A stretch of DNA of 64,000 bases from Amaurobius ferox (taxonomy: Eukaryota > Arthropoda > Arachnida > Araneae > Amaurobiidae): contig OX578136.1 in assembly GCA_951213105.1 (NCBI GenBank), forward strand, positions 69,239,230-69,303,229. The letters run 5' to 3'. The position numbers and the translations under genes are program-made. The notes under the pieces are model-generated. The model was not told the origin of the DNA, searched no databases, and worked only from the letters and a program-made list of their open reading frames with translations. Positions 36,254 through 48,369 of the stretch are shown piece by piece. Numbering within the stretch: the stretch's first letter is position 1; each line of letters begins with the position of its first letter.

Positions 36254-36400
36254 ATCAGATCTGTGAAATATGCTGATAAAAGTAGTCTTATCAGATCTGT
36301 GAAATATGCCGATAAAAGTAGTCTTATCAGATCTGTGAAATATGCCGATAAAAGTAGTTTTCTCAGATCTGTGAAATTTGGCGATAAAAGTAGTCTATGT
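36254..36400. repeat. 36-bp tandem repeat, four copies
   Basis: Each unit has TCAGATCTGTGAAAT, GATAAAAGTAG and TCTTA. The last copy differs most. The period is divisible by 3, so a 12-residue repeat appears in a minus-strand frame, but the context is non-coding. Confidence 0.9.
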
Positions 36401-36974
36401 TGTAAATTGAATGCCCGTTCGCATTTGTGGTAATCAAAGTTGCGAACAACCTTCACACTCTTCTTATATTTACTATTACTCTCCACTAAAATTTTCCCCC
36501 AAAAGATCTGAGTGCTAAGAGATAATCGACAGTTCACTCACGTTTTCCTTTTTATGTCTCTATCAGTTTTGATTTCCATCTTTTGCGAAAGCAACACGTA
36601 ATATATCGAGCCCTGAGGAAATTGGATGAACAGAGCTGATAGTGTGGGACAGGATTTTGTTTTAGAATGAAAATATAAGAGGGAAATTGCTTGTGCATAA
36701 CGCATGACTTTTACTGTGAGCGGGAAAATATCGATATCATGGGATATCTATAAATGTTATGATTTCCTTGTGATTGCATATCACTGAAAATGAATTTATC
36801 GCTGAAAATGAATTTATTGCTGTTGCAAAAATGTTCACAAAAATCTTTTTGTGAGCCTTCATTCGTAAATCATTATTTTTGAATTATTAAAAATTAAAGT
36901 TTTTAAGTTGGTAATAAGGCATACAAAGATAAGGCATACAAAGTTGGTAATAAGGTATAAGAAAGATAAATTTT

Positions 36975-37076
36975 ACTCATGTTACCTATTGTGTTATAGA
37001 AATGTACTTATGTTACCTATTGTGTTATAGAAATTTACTATGTTACCTATTATGTTTATAGAAATTTACTTAACGT
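36975..37076. repeat. 35-bp tandem repeat, three copies
   Basis: ATGTTACCTATTRTGTT and ATAGAAATKTACT recur three times. A shorter duplication with aaggcatacaaag lies just upstream (36918-36945). Confidence 0.85.
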
Positions 37077-38214
37077 TTAAACTATTATTTTAATGCATAG
37101 CTTATACATCTACCATTGTTTCAGAAATTATTAGTGCATTATCAGTGAAAATGAAAAAATGAATATTTAAATTTCAAATAACTCATGTTTTTGACATAGA
37201 AGTTATAATTGCAAAAACGTAATTGTAGTTTATTTTATATTATGTTGTTACATATAATTCTATAGCGTTTGTTCTGCAATTATAGACACAGATACAGATA
37301 GACACAGGGAAACATACTTTTTCCGAAAGTGATTAAAATTTGGTCAGGAGATCTTAAAATGTTCTTTTCTTCAAAATCACAAATAAAAAGAAAATTATAG
37401 AAAACAGTACTTTCTCCAAACAGTGGAATGGGAGAAGCAAAAATTGAGTTGTAGTGCTTAATTTCTCGTTTGTTATATGTCTTTGAAAACTGTCAATAAC
37501 ATAAGTTTTGGCTTGAGTAGTGACTTGAAAGTATTTTCTTTCTGGGGAAATCAAATCCAGACTTGCGACTTTCACGATCATCTCACATTTATACTTTTCA
37601 TTAAGAAAATCATCCAAGAAGATTGGAAAGGAAAGAGAGAACCACGAGAAAAGTTAAGATTTTCCTTTTGATGTCACGTTTTTTTTTATTTTTATGTCAC
37701 TTTATCCATTTTGTTTTTCATTGTTTGCTAAAGGAATAACAAAAATTAGCTGCCCAGAAAAAATTGATGGATAAAACAAATACTATATGACTGAATTTTA
37801 TTTCAGAGTGAAAAGGTTTTGACTAAAAATGTAGTATGAAGGATGAAATTTGAAAGATAATTTAGTCTCTAAATTTTGATACTAGAAAATATTTTATTTA
37901 TAGTACTATGTCTCACTTCTAGTTTTTCTGATTAGAAAGTTTTCTTAAACAAATATGTTCATTTCGCCAAGAACAATAGATGACGAGAAACCCTAAAAAA
38001 ATTTAAAATTTATACGGGACAAAGAAGCGATATGTTTTATTTTTAATCAATTTACTACAGAGTACACTTGATTAAGAAAAGAAATACAATTTTAATAACA
38101 CATTATCAATATAGTATTCTAACAATAACAATCAGCCGTGACTGCCATCCGATTGAGTCTATGAGATCAGGAGGCAATTATGTACTTTTCAGATTTATGG
38201 CTATGTACAACAAA
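37077..38214. other. No recognisable gene
   Basis: AT-rich DNA. Overlapping short ORFs on both strands at 37354-37671 lack any motif. Confidence 0.4.
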
Positions 38215-38350
38215 GCAAAGATCATATTTGTAGGCGCCATTTTATGACAGTCTTGGCCCGGAAGGTCATGACCCCAATAAATTTACTTCATAAAAATTGC
38301 AGGTGTAGTTGGGACAAATATTTTCAAGGGGCCAAGACTTAAACCAAGCT
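38215..38350 (+). repeat. Interspersed family D, copy 1
   Basis: About 130 bp that recur inverted at 47865-48003. Shared blocks are ttttatgacagtcttg, cccggaa, caataaat, aggtgtrgttggg, ggccaagacttaaaccaagctt. Class unknown. Confidence 0.65.
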
Positions 38351-39602
38351 TTATTGGAAAATCAGGTAGTCAATGAAGAAATGTTGCTACATCGTACTGA
38401 GGAGCAACCAATGAGAGATACGGAGAGAGTATCTGGACCTCAGGCAAAATAATGTGGCAATAAGAAAATAATTCAATATCCGTATATTCAGGCAATAACC
38501 GTCAAGGAGTGTTGTGTTTCAGAAATTGGAATTCAAGGAGCGAGATAGAGCAGTTAACATGAATGACTCGTGATTAAAAATGATGGTAAAGAAGCGGTGT
38601 TGGTCACAGCAATTATAAATATCCAAAAGTTGAGAGAGTAGTGTTTGCAATCAGTGTAGTAGTTATGTTTAAACTTGAGAGTCTGTTAGAAAAGAGAAAG
38701 CTGACCTCAAAATATCAGAAAAAGAAACGACCAATATTCAAAATGATAACAAAACTCAATAAGTTTATCCGTCATTTACAGTTTAATTTGTTGCATTTAT
38801 AACAAATAATTTGGGCTATATGGTAACTATAGTAAGATATATAATTGAAAGAACTTGAGTGAATATTATATCAATCTATGCAAGATCAATTTATATCTAT
38901 ACAAGATTGAGCACGCGTAGTATATCTTACAAGATCTTAAGACTACTATATTTTAAAAACAAAGAACCCTACCTAAATTTAGATTAAATATCCTTGTAGG
39001 GAATGCAAATTGCTTGTCTACAGTGTATAGATAGTATTTTCAGTTTCAGATGTATTTCAACATTACAATCTTTAAAGAAAATAAAATTTTCAATCTTCTT
39101 CAAATTAACAAGTCAATTGCTTAAAAATTATATGTTCTTTGTAAAATAAAAATTATTGATAGAAACTTGATTTCCTACTGATCAATTTTGCTTTTTTAAT
39201 ATATATTTGTTTATTGTTTAGAAGATATTTCGAGCGAAAGTACGCAAAGTGAATCAGAAATTCGTTCGCACAAAATAATCTTAGATTTTTCAAAAAAAAA
39301 ATTGTTCAAAATATTAAATCATTGAAATTATTTCTGTATATTACATTATAATCCTGTTTGTTGCCGCTTACTAATTGTCAGAGGTCGCTTTGCTAGCTCT
39401 ACTGCCCTGCTTGCTGCACATGCGTAAGACACTCGTTGGGGGTTATATCTACTTTTCCACTGCTATTTGCTACTGGTAATTTGATAGACATTTACATCGG
39501 CAGTTAGCTCAGAGGCAGTCGACGACTAAAGACGCACTTTTTAGCAAGTCTTCGAAAATGAAAATACCTAAAGCTCAGACAGATACCTAGTAGTTTGAAA
39601 GT
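38351..39602. other. No recognisable gene
   Basis: AT-rich DNA. A segment near 39498 has a tRNA A-box-like TTAGCTCAGAGG, but no convincing cloverleaf or B box follows. Confidence 0.35.
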
Positions 39603-39604
39603 AA

Positions 39605-40917
39605 AAAACGAGAAAAATCAATCATGCGTAAAGCATTGATTGTGAAACACTTTTCAACTTAAATGAAATTTTGTTTAAACATCTCTAAAATGCGATACCT
39701 CCCTCGGTAATATTTTTAAAATTCTCACAATACTACATTAATTTATTATATTTGAAAACTTAAAATTTCATCGAAGAAAATGAACTTCATTCAAATGACG
39801 GCATTGAAATATAAATTGCCTGGTTTAAACATCGCTAAAATGCGATACATTCGTCGGTAATATTTTTAAAATTATCATAATATTACAATAATTTATTATA
39901 TTTGAAAACTTCAAACAAATAAAATTCAACAAATAAAATTTATTCAAATGGCGTCATCGAAATATAACACGCCTGCCTCTCTCTATAAAAGCAGCATTTC
40001 ATTCATAACTTTTTTTAAATTCATTTCATTCATCACAATACTATATTAATTTATTTTATTTAAAAACTTGAAATCATGGAGGTACTAGTAATTTAACTCT
40101 AAGCTTAAAACTTTATCGAAGAAAATCGTTTGCGTCTCTGTGTCAATAAATGTTTCATTCATATCAGCTATATTCTAGAGCCCATGAGCTGAATAATTTT
40201 GCTTTAAAGAAATTCAGCAATTCTTATACAACTCATTCTACATCTTTAGTATTTACATTTTCCATAAGTAAAAATTAAGCTTCGTTGTAGAAGTAATGAA
40301 AATCGGATGATCATTTAAACTCAACTATATTGTAATTTCGTTGTTTTAGTATGTAGATGCACTGAATTTAAGCAAAAATAAAGCGGTTCTAGGACGGATA
40401 CAACACTAAATATGAATTAAAAAGAACTTTAAAAATCACAATTTTGACACAAGATGGATGACATATTTTATTTTGAAGTGGATCGCGTGATCTCTTCATG
40501 TACTGGTCACGTGATTTCTTCATATAAAGGGTGTATTTAATATTTTAATTTTTATTCAACTACTAAGTATATTTTGCTGAAATTTTTTGATATATATTTT
40601 ATGAGATAATTTGAAGATTGACTAAAACGTTCGAAGCAATTTATGATGTTTAAATCCGCTTAAAAAATGTTTGAAAAATTAGGTCCCATAGGGTTCAATG
40701 TATTTCAGTTTTTGAACCCGGGTTCAATCCTAAACTAATTGGGTGACATTAATAATTTACATTCCCATTGGTCCCACAGACCGTCTCAACAACATACTAA
40801 AATTTCATTTCGATAAAGTCATTTATACGGCAGTTATCGTGCTAAAGGACAGACAGACAGACAGACAGAATGAACAATGTCATAAACACTTTTCAACTAC
40901 GTTGTAAAGTGTTAAAA
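39605..40917 (+). mobile_element. Family A interspersed element, copy 2
   Basis: Same order of blocks as copy 1: a terminal AACACTTTTCAACTT near 39650, two subrepeats of about 165 bp, CTCTATAAAAGCAGC near 39978, the palindrome TTGAACCCGGGTTCAA near 40716, GACA repeats at 40849-40868 and a right-end hairpin. A second partial copy of the hairpin follows at 40919-40950. No ORF. Confidence 0.6.
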
Positions 40918-41077
40918 AAAGTCATAAACACTTTTCAAATAAGTTGTAATATATATATATTTAAATAAAGGTAGGAACACACTTTTTAAATGCATCTGAT
41001 ATTTTTACGTTTTACTCAGATCGTTTCGAGGATCTGATTATAAAAGTTGGTACCCGCAGTTCAGTAAGCAATTTTTG

Positions 41078-41082
<5 letters not shown>

Positions 41083-41112
<30 letters not shown>

Positions 41113-41113
41113 G

Positions 41114-41144
<31 letters not shown>

Positions 41145-41172
41145 TGTATATATATATATATATATATATATG
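41083..41172. repeat. (TA)n microsatellite
   Basis: Interrupted TA repeats with GT and CA variants. Confidence 0.9.
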
Positions 41173-41665
41173 ATAGTCCTGTATATATATTTTTCTTATA
41201 TTCTGAATTAAAATATTTTCATTTTATTTCACAAAACACTGGAAACAACTTCGATATTAATCTCATATTTATACTTTTCACTACAAGTTACTTAGAAGTT
41301 TCAAATACGAAAGAAGGGATAGTCAGTTCAGTCACGTTTTTCTTTATATGTCAACCTTTCCGTTTCGCTTTGCACCTCTTACGAAAGCAGCACGTAATAT
41401 ATATAGCCCTCGGGAAATTCGATGGAAAGAACAGATAGCATGAGGCGGGATTTTATTTTAAAATCAAAATTATAAGACAAAATGTGTCTTACTGTGAAGA
41501 GATTGCAAATTGAAAAATAATCTACATAAGTCTTTAAAATGTAGTTTGAAACTGATTATTCGAATTTCCACTTTCATCAAAATCCAAGAGTCGAAAAGTT
41601 GAATGCAACGCAATATATATAGTATATATACATATATATAATAATAGTAGTTTGAAATTCCAATG

Positions 41666-41679
<14 letters not shown>

Positions 41680-41717
<38 letters not shown>

Positions 41718-41740
41718 CTGTGTGTGTGTGTGTGTGTGTA
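41680..41740. repeat. (TA)n/(TG)n compound microsatellite
   Basis: TA repeats passing into TG repeats, ending exactly at the Tc1-like terminus at 41741. Confidence 0.9.
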
Positions 41741-41742
41741 TA

Positions 41743-42370
41743 CACTCTAAGACAAAAATCCCAGCACCCAGAAAGAATTATCCAAATAAGACAAAATGTA
41801 ACACGTGTAATGTGGATGTACAGAAAAAGAAATGATTAGAATTTCGGAACAATTAGATGATTTATTGCATTGAAAGATCTATATAAAATGAACACATCAA
41901 TATGGCGTTGGCCGACCTCTGGCCTTGATACAAACTGTTACCCGACGTGGCCTTGATGCATAAAGTTGCCAGATGGTGTACTGAGGGATGTTGTTCCAAG
42001 TTGACCTCAAACTGACGAGCTAATTGGTCTACATTCTGGAATGGTCACAGGCGACGCCCCATCTCAGCCCAAATATGCTCAATAGGTGAGAGATATGGGG
42101 CTGGCCAAGGAAGTTTGTCGTAAGCACGCAGACAATCAATAGATAGGCGTGCTTTGTGTGGCCTGGCATTATCTTGCTGAAAAGTTAGCCTGGAGTGTTG
42201 CGAAAGGATTGGCGTACCGCTGTTCTGCGATGGTGTCACGGAGGACTCGTAGTGGCAGCGAATACACCGACAAGGCATTGTTACAATCGTAGTACGTAAA
42301 TGCAATCGAAATCCACTGCATGTTTTGTTCCTGAAAGCGAGGTTCGCTCCTTATATACATCAGCATGGTG
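41743..42370 (-). mobile_element. Truncated Tc1-like DNA transposon
   Basis: The left terminus starts CACTCTAAGACAAAAAT after a TA at 41741-41742, as expected for a Tc1-type inverted repeat at a TA target. The transposase lies on the minus strand. The other end is missing: homology stops at a (CT)n/(TA)n microsatellite from about 42370. Confidence 0.7.
42045..42366 (-). pseudogene. Tc1-like transposase, C-terminal DDE part, frameshifted
   Basis: Frame 1 (42305-42045) has FQQDNARPHKAR with the second catalytic Asp, LPWPAPYLSPIEHIW with the third acidic position, and the usual MGRRL. Frame 2 (42366-42169) holds the preceding part with TIAEQRY. The two overlap in different frames, so at least one indel separates them. 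The DNA-binding N-terminus and the first catalytic Asp are not seen. It is inactive. Confidence 0.8.
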
Positions 42371-42381
42371 CTCTCTCTCTC

Positions 42382-42421
<40 letters not shown>

Positions 42422-42429
42422 AGATATAA

Positions 42430-43064
42430 TAATAACCAATTCCAAGTAATTACGAAATATTAAAATCACCAAAGCAGTGAAACCACGGCTATTAGTGAAC
42501 AGCATTAGCCACTAGTGAACAGCATTGGCTTAATTTTGGAGGTTAACTTGACTAGATTCTTCGTCAGGTCTGAGCATCTATTTCTAATTAACCCAAGCGC
42601 GTGCTTGTTTCAGATTTGTGAATAATAAGTTACTATAAATGCCAAAGCACTAACTACAAGTATTAAAAGAGGAAAATTGAAAAATTGTTAGGAATTCATG
42701 AATTACCATAATCTATGATGCAGGAACCCAGCGTACATGTGTATTGAAAACAAACAGTTGAAACTGAATGAAAACAGTTGCGATACATCCGGGAGAAGGA
42801 GGGCAAGATAGACCATGCTGAGTGAAACAAATAGTTGAAGTGACCTTTCCTGAAACCGGTTCAGGGTGTTGAAATGGAAGACAAGACAACCATTTATATA
42901 AAGTAAATAGGATGAAGACACACACACACATACAATTGAGTTCAAATACGGAGATATGGCTGTGTTTGCATGAGGATATGTTGTTTTGAAGAGTGTGACT
43001 CCCGGCAGTTAGTACTGTATATGTGGTAATATACCATTACTTGGAATTTAACTGTATGATGCGA
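42430..43064. other. No recognisable gene
   Basis: The short minus ORFs at 42703-42945 have no domain. A cctgacgaagaatc-type string (minus strand, near 42560) resembles a motif often seen upstream of retroelement ORFs, but nothing else supports an element. Confidence 0.35.
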
Positions 43065-43930
43065 TATTTAAAAATCTGATGTGGGCAGCACATGACTTTC
43101 CTTATATAATGCAATGAAGTTACTACTTTTACAGTAAAAAAAAAGGTGATAGTAGTTCTGATAGCAGGTACTTATATTCTTACCCCAAGATATTAAACTT
43201 TCGTCATTGAGTCGTCATTTTCATTGATTTAGCGTCATTTTCATCCATTTGGCAAGATTTTCTGTATTTTGTCAACATTTTAAAAAGTCGCCCAGTTCGT
43301 GACATTCCGCCAAATTCGTCGCCCAAATCTCGCCAAGTGTTATGGACGGAGAAATGTGTTATTTTTATAGCGAATAAATTACTATTGGCTTTCAATTACA
43401 AAAGTATTACTCAAAGTATATTTTTTCATGAATGGAACGAGCTAGATCCTCGAGAATTAAGTCACCCAATTTATCGCATCACATTACATATCAAAAGTGA
43501 ACATGTTTCTCAATAGTTAATATTTTTTAATTTATGGGAGTTTTTGATAAATTTATTTGAAAAATGTGCAATATCTCGATAACGATTCATGATAACGTTT
43601 TAAAGTTTATGTCACTTGTTTTCTAAGGAAAAATTACATAAGAAATGTCTATTTGCTACTTTATTAGAGGTTTTGATTTTTTGATGATTTTTTCCTAAAT
43701 TTCACTCGAAAATATAGAGGGGTTCTGAACGTATCAAATTTCAATCGCATCGCTTCATTCTTTCGTGAGATATCGTCTCCACAGACTCACTGACAGACAC
43801 ACACACACACACATCGCCTCAAAAATGTTCGATTCTTGATCAGGGATGCTTGAAACGTGTTCTCCCGTCGAAAACTCGAAGTCGAATTCTCGACTCCATC
43901 ACAATACTTTTCTTATACATTATACTATAT
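43065..43930 (-). repeat. Family B element, copy 1
   Basis: About 0.87 kb, inverted relative to the copies at 45.3 and 46.3 kb. In element direction: tattgtgatgg-like end, TTCGAGTTTTCGACGGGAGA, CATCCCTGATCA, GT/CA repeats, GTCTGTGGAGACGATATCTC, ACGATTCATGATAACG-type block, a cluster of TTGGCGA words and an AAGGAAAGTCATGTGCTGCC end. No ORF. Confidence 0.65.
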
Positions 43931-44586
43931 ATAAAATGAAAGTAATAAACAAAATTAATAGTAATTATATCGTCTGAAATTATAACTTTCAATTTTCTGA
44001 AGTCTATGTTATTCAGTTATAAATGCACTAAATTTATAAATATTAAATCTATTTAATATTTATACATTAATTAGAATTAGAATAATATATAATTGTAATA
44101 ATATTTTTTGTTTTACGTTTATTTTAAGTTTAATTAAAATTCTGCTTTAATAATGACCTCCATACAAATGGAATTACCTTGCAGTGACACGTTAGTATCT
44201 ATGTGCCGTTCTTTATGTGCAGTTAATTTTTAGAGATATATCACATAACGCAATGTTTAGTTGTATTAACCTGGATTTCGGCATTTTGCTCACTAAATAT
44301 GTAGCATCACATAATTAATCTTAGTCCTTAACTTTTATGCTCCACGAATTCTTACACTATGATGTATATTAGTACTTTCTTTTTACATATATTGATTATT
44401 GCAGGAAAAGTAAAAAAATCCTATGTGGAGAGCACATGGCTTTCCTTATCTAATGCAATGAATGTTGTACTTTTACAGTAAAAGAACATAGGTTATTCTT
44501 ATAGTGGGTAATTATATTCTTTCCACGATATTGACATTTCGTCAATTAGTTGTCATTTTTAGTGATTTAGCGTCATTTTTATCCAT

Positions 44587-44674
44587 TTGGCGAGATTTTC
44601 GTTAATTTGGCAACATTTAAAAATGTTGCCAAGTTGGCGGCAATCCGCCAAACTCGTCGCCAAAATCTCGCCAA
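44587..44674. repeat. Nested palindrome cluster in family B
   Basis: The outer arms TTGGCGAGATTTT (44587-44599) and AAAATCTCGCCAA (44662-44674) are perfect inverse copies. Inside, TTGGCAACATTT (44607-44618) and AAATGTTGCCAA (44621-44632) make a 12-bp hairpin with a two-base loop, followed by GGCGGCAATCCGCC. A multi-armed cruciform is possible. Equivalent clusters lie near 43205-43335, 45960-46080 and 46970-47105. Confidence 0.8.
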
Positions 44675-45166
44675 GCGTTATGTCCGAAGAAATAAGTTAT
44701 TCTTATAGCAGATTGCCGTTCAAATACTAAAGTATTACTAAAAGTATCTTTTCTCCTGAATGGAACGAGCTAGATCCACTAGGATGATGCCACCGAATTT
44801 ATCGCATAATATTACATATGAAAAGTGAACATGTGTCTCAACAGTTAATATTTTTTTTTAATTTATGAGATTTTTTTGATAAATTTATTTGAAAAATGTG
44901 CAATATCTCGAGAACAGTTCATGCTAGCGTTCTAAAATTTATGTCAATCGTTTTATAAAGAAACATTACATAGGAAATATCTATTTGCGGAAATGTATTA
45001 AAGATTTTGATTTTTTGATGAATTTTTCAAAATTTTACTCGAAAATTTAGGAAGTTCTGAACATTCGAATGTGTGTAAATAGAATAGGCTTCCGGTATTC
45101 ATGGATTGTAATTTTTGTATCAAATTTCATTCGCTCCATTCGTTCGTGAGATATCGTCTCCACAGA

Positions 45167-45167
<1 letters not shown>

Positions 45168-45212
<45 letters not shown>
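45168..45212. repeat. (CA)n microsatellite
   Basis: Pure CA repeat inside family B copy 2. Family B copies vary mostly in this tract. Confidence 0.95.
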
Positions 45213-45215
<3 letters not shown>

Positions 45216-45315
45216 TTTTACACACACATACACACCTCAGACATCACCTCAAAAATGTTCGATTCGTAATCAGGGATGCTTGAAACGTGCTCTCCCGTCG
45301 TAAAGTAATATAAGC

Positions 45316-46225
45316 TTATTGTGACGGGGTCGAAAATTTGAATTTGAGTTTTCGACGGGAGAGCACGTTTCAAGCATCCCTGATCACGAATCAAACATTT
45401 TTGAAGTGATGTCTATCTGTGTGTGTGTGTGTGTGTGTGAAAGTATGTGTGTGTGTGTGTGTGTGTGAAAGTATGTGTGTGTGTGTGCGTGTGTCAGTGA
45501 GTCTGTGGAGACGATAACTGACGAACAAATGGACTGATTCAAAAGAAATTTGGTACAAAAATCACAATCCGTAAACACTGGAAGCCTATTGTTTTCATAC
45601 GTAATCGAATGTTCAGAAAACCGCAAATAAAGTTACGCAAATAGACATTTCTGATGTAATTTTTCATTAGAAAACGATTGACTTAAATTTTAGAACGCTA
45701 ATAAGAACCGTTCTCGAGATATTGCCCATTTTTCAAAACAATTATCAAAAAGTTATATAAAGTAAAATCAAAATATTTCCTATTGAGAAACATGTTCACT
45801 TTTCATATGTAATACCATGCGATAAATTGGGTGACATCATTCTCGTGGATCTAGCTCGTTCCACTCATGAAAAAAGATACTTTGAGTAATACTTTTGTAT
45901 TTGAACGCCAATAGTCATTTATCTGCTGTAAGAATAACTTATTTCTCAGTCCATAACGCATGGCGAGATTTTGGCGACGAATTTGGCGGAATGTCGCCAA
46001 CTTGGCGGCATTTTTAATTGTTGCCAAATTAACAAAAATCTCGCCAAATTGATAAAAATGACGCTGAATCAATGAAAATGACGACTAAGTGAAGAAAATT
46101 CAATGTCTTGGAAAAAATATAAGTATCTACTATAAGAATAAAATTTTTTTTTACTGTAAAAGTAGTAAATTCATTGTATTATATAAGGAAAGTCATGTGT
46201 TGCCTACATCGGATTTTTTTTGTAT
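45316..46225 (+). repeat. Family B element, copy 3
   Basis: Starts tattgtgacggggtcgaaa, passes GACGGGAGAGCACG and a (GT)n with two interruptions (45417-45490), and ends AAGGAAAGTCATGTGTTGCC. It is about 0.9 kb, opposite in orientation to copy 2. Confidence 0.65.
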
Positions 46226-46284
46226 AGGTGTTTGTGGTGAAACAACACTGAATTGGAGTTACTTTTTTTACTTTCCTTATATAC

Positions 46285-47225
46285 ATAATGTATAAGGAAA
46301 GTATTGTGACGGGGTAGAAATTTCGAATTCGAGTTATCGACGGGAGAGCACGTTTCAGGCCTCCCTAATCACGAATCAAACATTTTTGAGGTGATGTCTG
46401 TTTGTGCGTGTGTGTGAGTCTGAAAGTATGTGTGTGGGTGTGGGTGTGTGTCAGTGAGCCTGTGGAGACGATATCTCTCGAACGAATGGAGCGATTCGAA
46501 TGAAATTTTGTACAAAAATCTCAATAAGTGAATACTGGAAGTCTATTGTTTTTAAACGCAGTTGAATGTTCAGAACCCCCCTAAATTTTCGAATGAAATT
46601 TTGAAAAATCATCAAAACATCAAAACCTTTAACAAAGTTACGCAAATAGACATTTCTTATGTAATTTTTCCTTAGAAAACGATTGACATAAACTTTAGAA
46701 CGCTAGCATGATCAGTTAGTTCTCGAGATATTGCACATTTTCTAAATAAATTTATCAAAAAATCCCATAAATTAAAAAAAATATATTAACTGTTGAGAAG
46801 CATATTCACTTTTCATATGTGATTCCCGGCGATAAATTTGGTGACATCATTCTCGTGGATCTAGCTCGTTCCATTCATGAGAAATGATACCTTGAGTAAT
46901 ACTTTTGTGTTTGAACGCCAATAGTCATTTATCTGGTATAAAAATATCTTATTTCTCCGTCCATAACGCTTGGCGACATTTTAGCGACAAATTTGGCGGA
47001 ATGTCGCCAACTTGGCGACTTTTTCAATGTTGCCAAATTAACGAAAATCTCGCCAAATAGATAAAAATGACGCTAAATCAATGAAAATGGCAACTAATTG
47101 AAGAAAATTCAATATCTTGGAAAGAATATAGGTATCTACAATAAAAACAACATTTTGTTTAACTGTAAAAGTAGTAAATCCATTGCATTATAAAAGGAAA
47201 GTCATGTGGTGCCCACATCAGATTT
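46285..47225 (+). repeat. Family B element, copy 4
   Basis: Starts tataaggaaagtattgtgacgg and ends aaggaaagtcatgtggtgcccacatcag. It is in the same direction as copy 3. Beginning and end share AAGGAAAGT in direct orientation. Confidence 0.65.
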
Positions 47226-47864
47226 GTTGTAAATCTATTTTGTGGATTAAATTTTTAATCTTAATTAAAGTGGTCGTAAAACATTTGTACATTTATATCA
47301 TAGCCGCAAGACCCACTATTACTGCTTTGCACTAGTCCCTTAACATAATCATTAAATCAGAAAACTACCCTTTAAAATCCACACTTCAACCTTTAAAATA
47401 AATTATCATTTATTCACACCTCTATATTATTAGGATTAAAATTGCAGGAATTTTTTAACAAACGCTTCAGGAGGAGAAAAGCACAGTGTGCGACCAGGTC
47501 TTTTGAATCTTATTCCAAAGATCCAAAATTGTCTTAATATACGTGAAGACTGGTACATACTTCTGTATTTCGGTTCTGTTGTTCAGTATAACTGTTACCT
47601 GTTACGATTGTTTTTCCGACATTTGGAATCAGACTTCGTCGTTTTCTATAACATTCTCAATACTCAAATGAATAATGGCTCTTTCTGAATAACACTGCGT
47701 GAAATCACGACTCTCTCTCTTCATCTCATGCATAAACATTCAACTATATGCATTGACTTTCCTCCTCGCCGCCCCATCATTTAGCCTGTGGTTCAGATAC
47801 GCCCTCCTTGCTCTCATTGGATGCTCCATCGTCCGATGTGGTATCTTTGCATTATTGGCGCTTT
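47226..47864. other. No recognisable gene
   Basis: Two short plus ORFs (47488-47688 and 47699-47902) were checked. The second is hydrophobic but has no family features and runs into the D repeat. Confidence 0.35.
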
Positions 47865-48003
47865 CAGTTTCCATTGAAGCTTGGTTTAAGTCTTGGCCCT
47901 AGGATATTTTGCCCCAACCACACCTGAATTTGTGCAACGTGCATTTATTGAGGTCATAACATTCCGGGTCAAGACTGTCATAAAACGGTGACTAAAAGTC
48001 TGC
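47865..48003 (-). repeat. Interspersed family D, copy 2
   Basis: Inverse of 38215-38350, with the agcttggtttaagtcttggcc block at 47879-47899 and caagactgtcataaaacgg at 47974-47992. Confidence 0.65.
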
Positions 48004-48369
48004 GCTTTGTTTCGTCGTAAATATAAAAAACTGCATATGGTGTTTCCTAGTTTTACAGTGTTCTTTAAATTTTTAAAATGCTGTATTGCATGAACTATTT
48101 GAATTTTTCATAAATATTATTAAATGTGTTAAAGTCACCAGTCCGCTATTTGTTATTTAAGCATTATGCCTTTCAAAAATGAAAAATAAAATAAAAAATT
48201 ATCTGCTCGAAAATTGCTGTAAAGAAACAAATGATATAAAATCTTGCTTAAAAAATAGTCGGCTTTGAAGAAATAGTGGTGAAATGACTTAAACCAACTG
48301 GCTTAATATGCATTTCATGTTATAATGTATATACCACGTATATATATGTTATAATGTATATTCCACGTA

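Larger units (their letters stand above)
44412..45302 (-). repeat. Family B element, copy 2
   Basis: Same blocks and orientation as copy 1, with the best-preserved palindromic cluster (44587-44674) and a long (CA)n at 45168-45212. It ends at the CCCGTCG block and meets copy 3 almost head to head. Confidence 0.65.

Noticed and set aside
39495..39560. tRNA gene or tRNA-derived SINE head
   Set aside because: A TTAGCTCAGAGG A-box-like string is present, but no B box of standard form and no acceptor stem pairing was found.
42555..42590. Hammerhead-like CTGACGA on the minus strand
   Set aside because: No GAAA block at a workable distance and no flanking helices.
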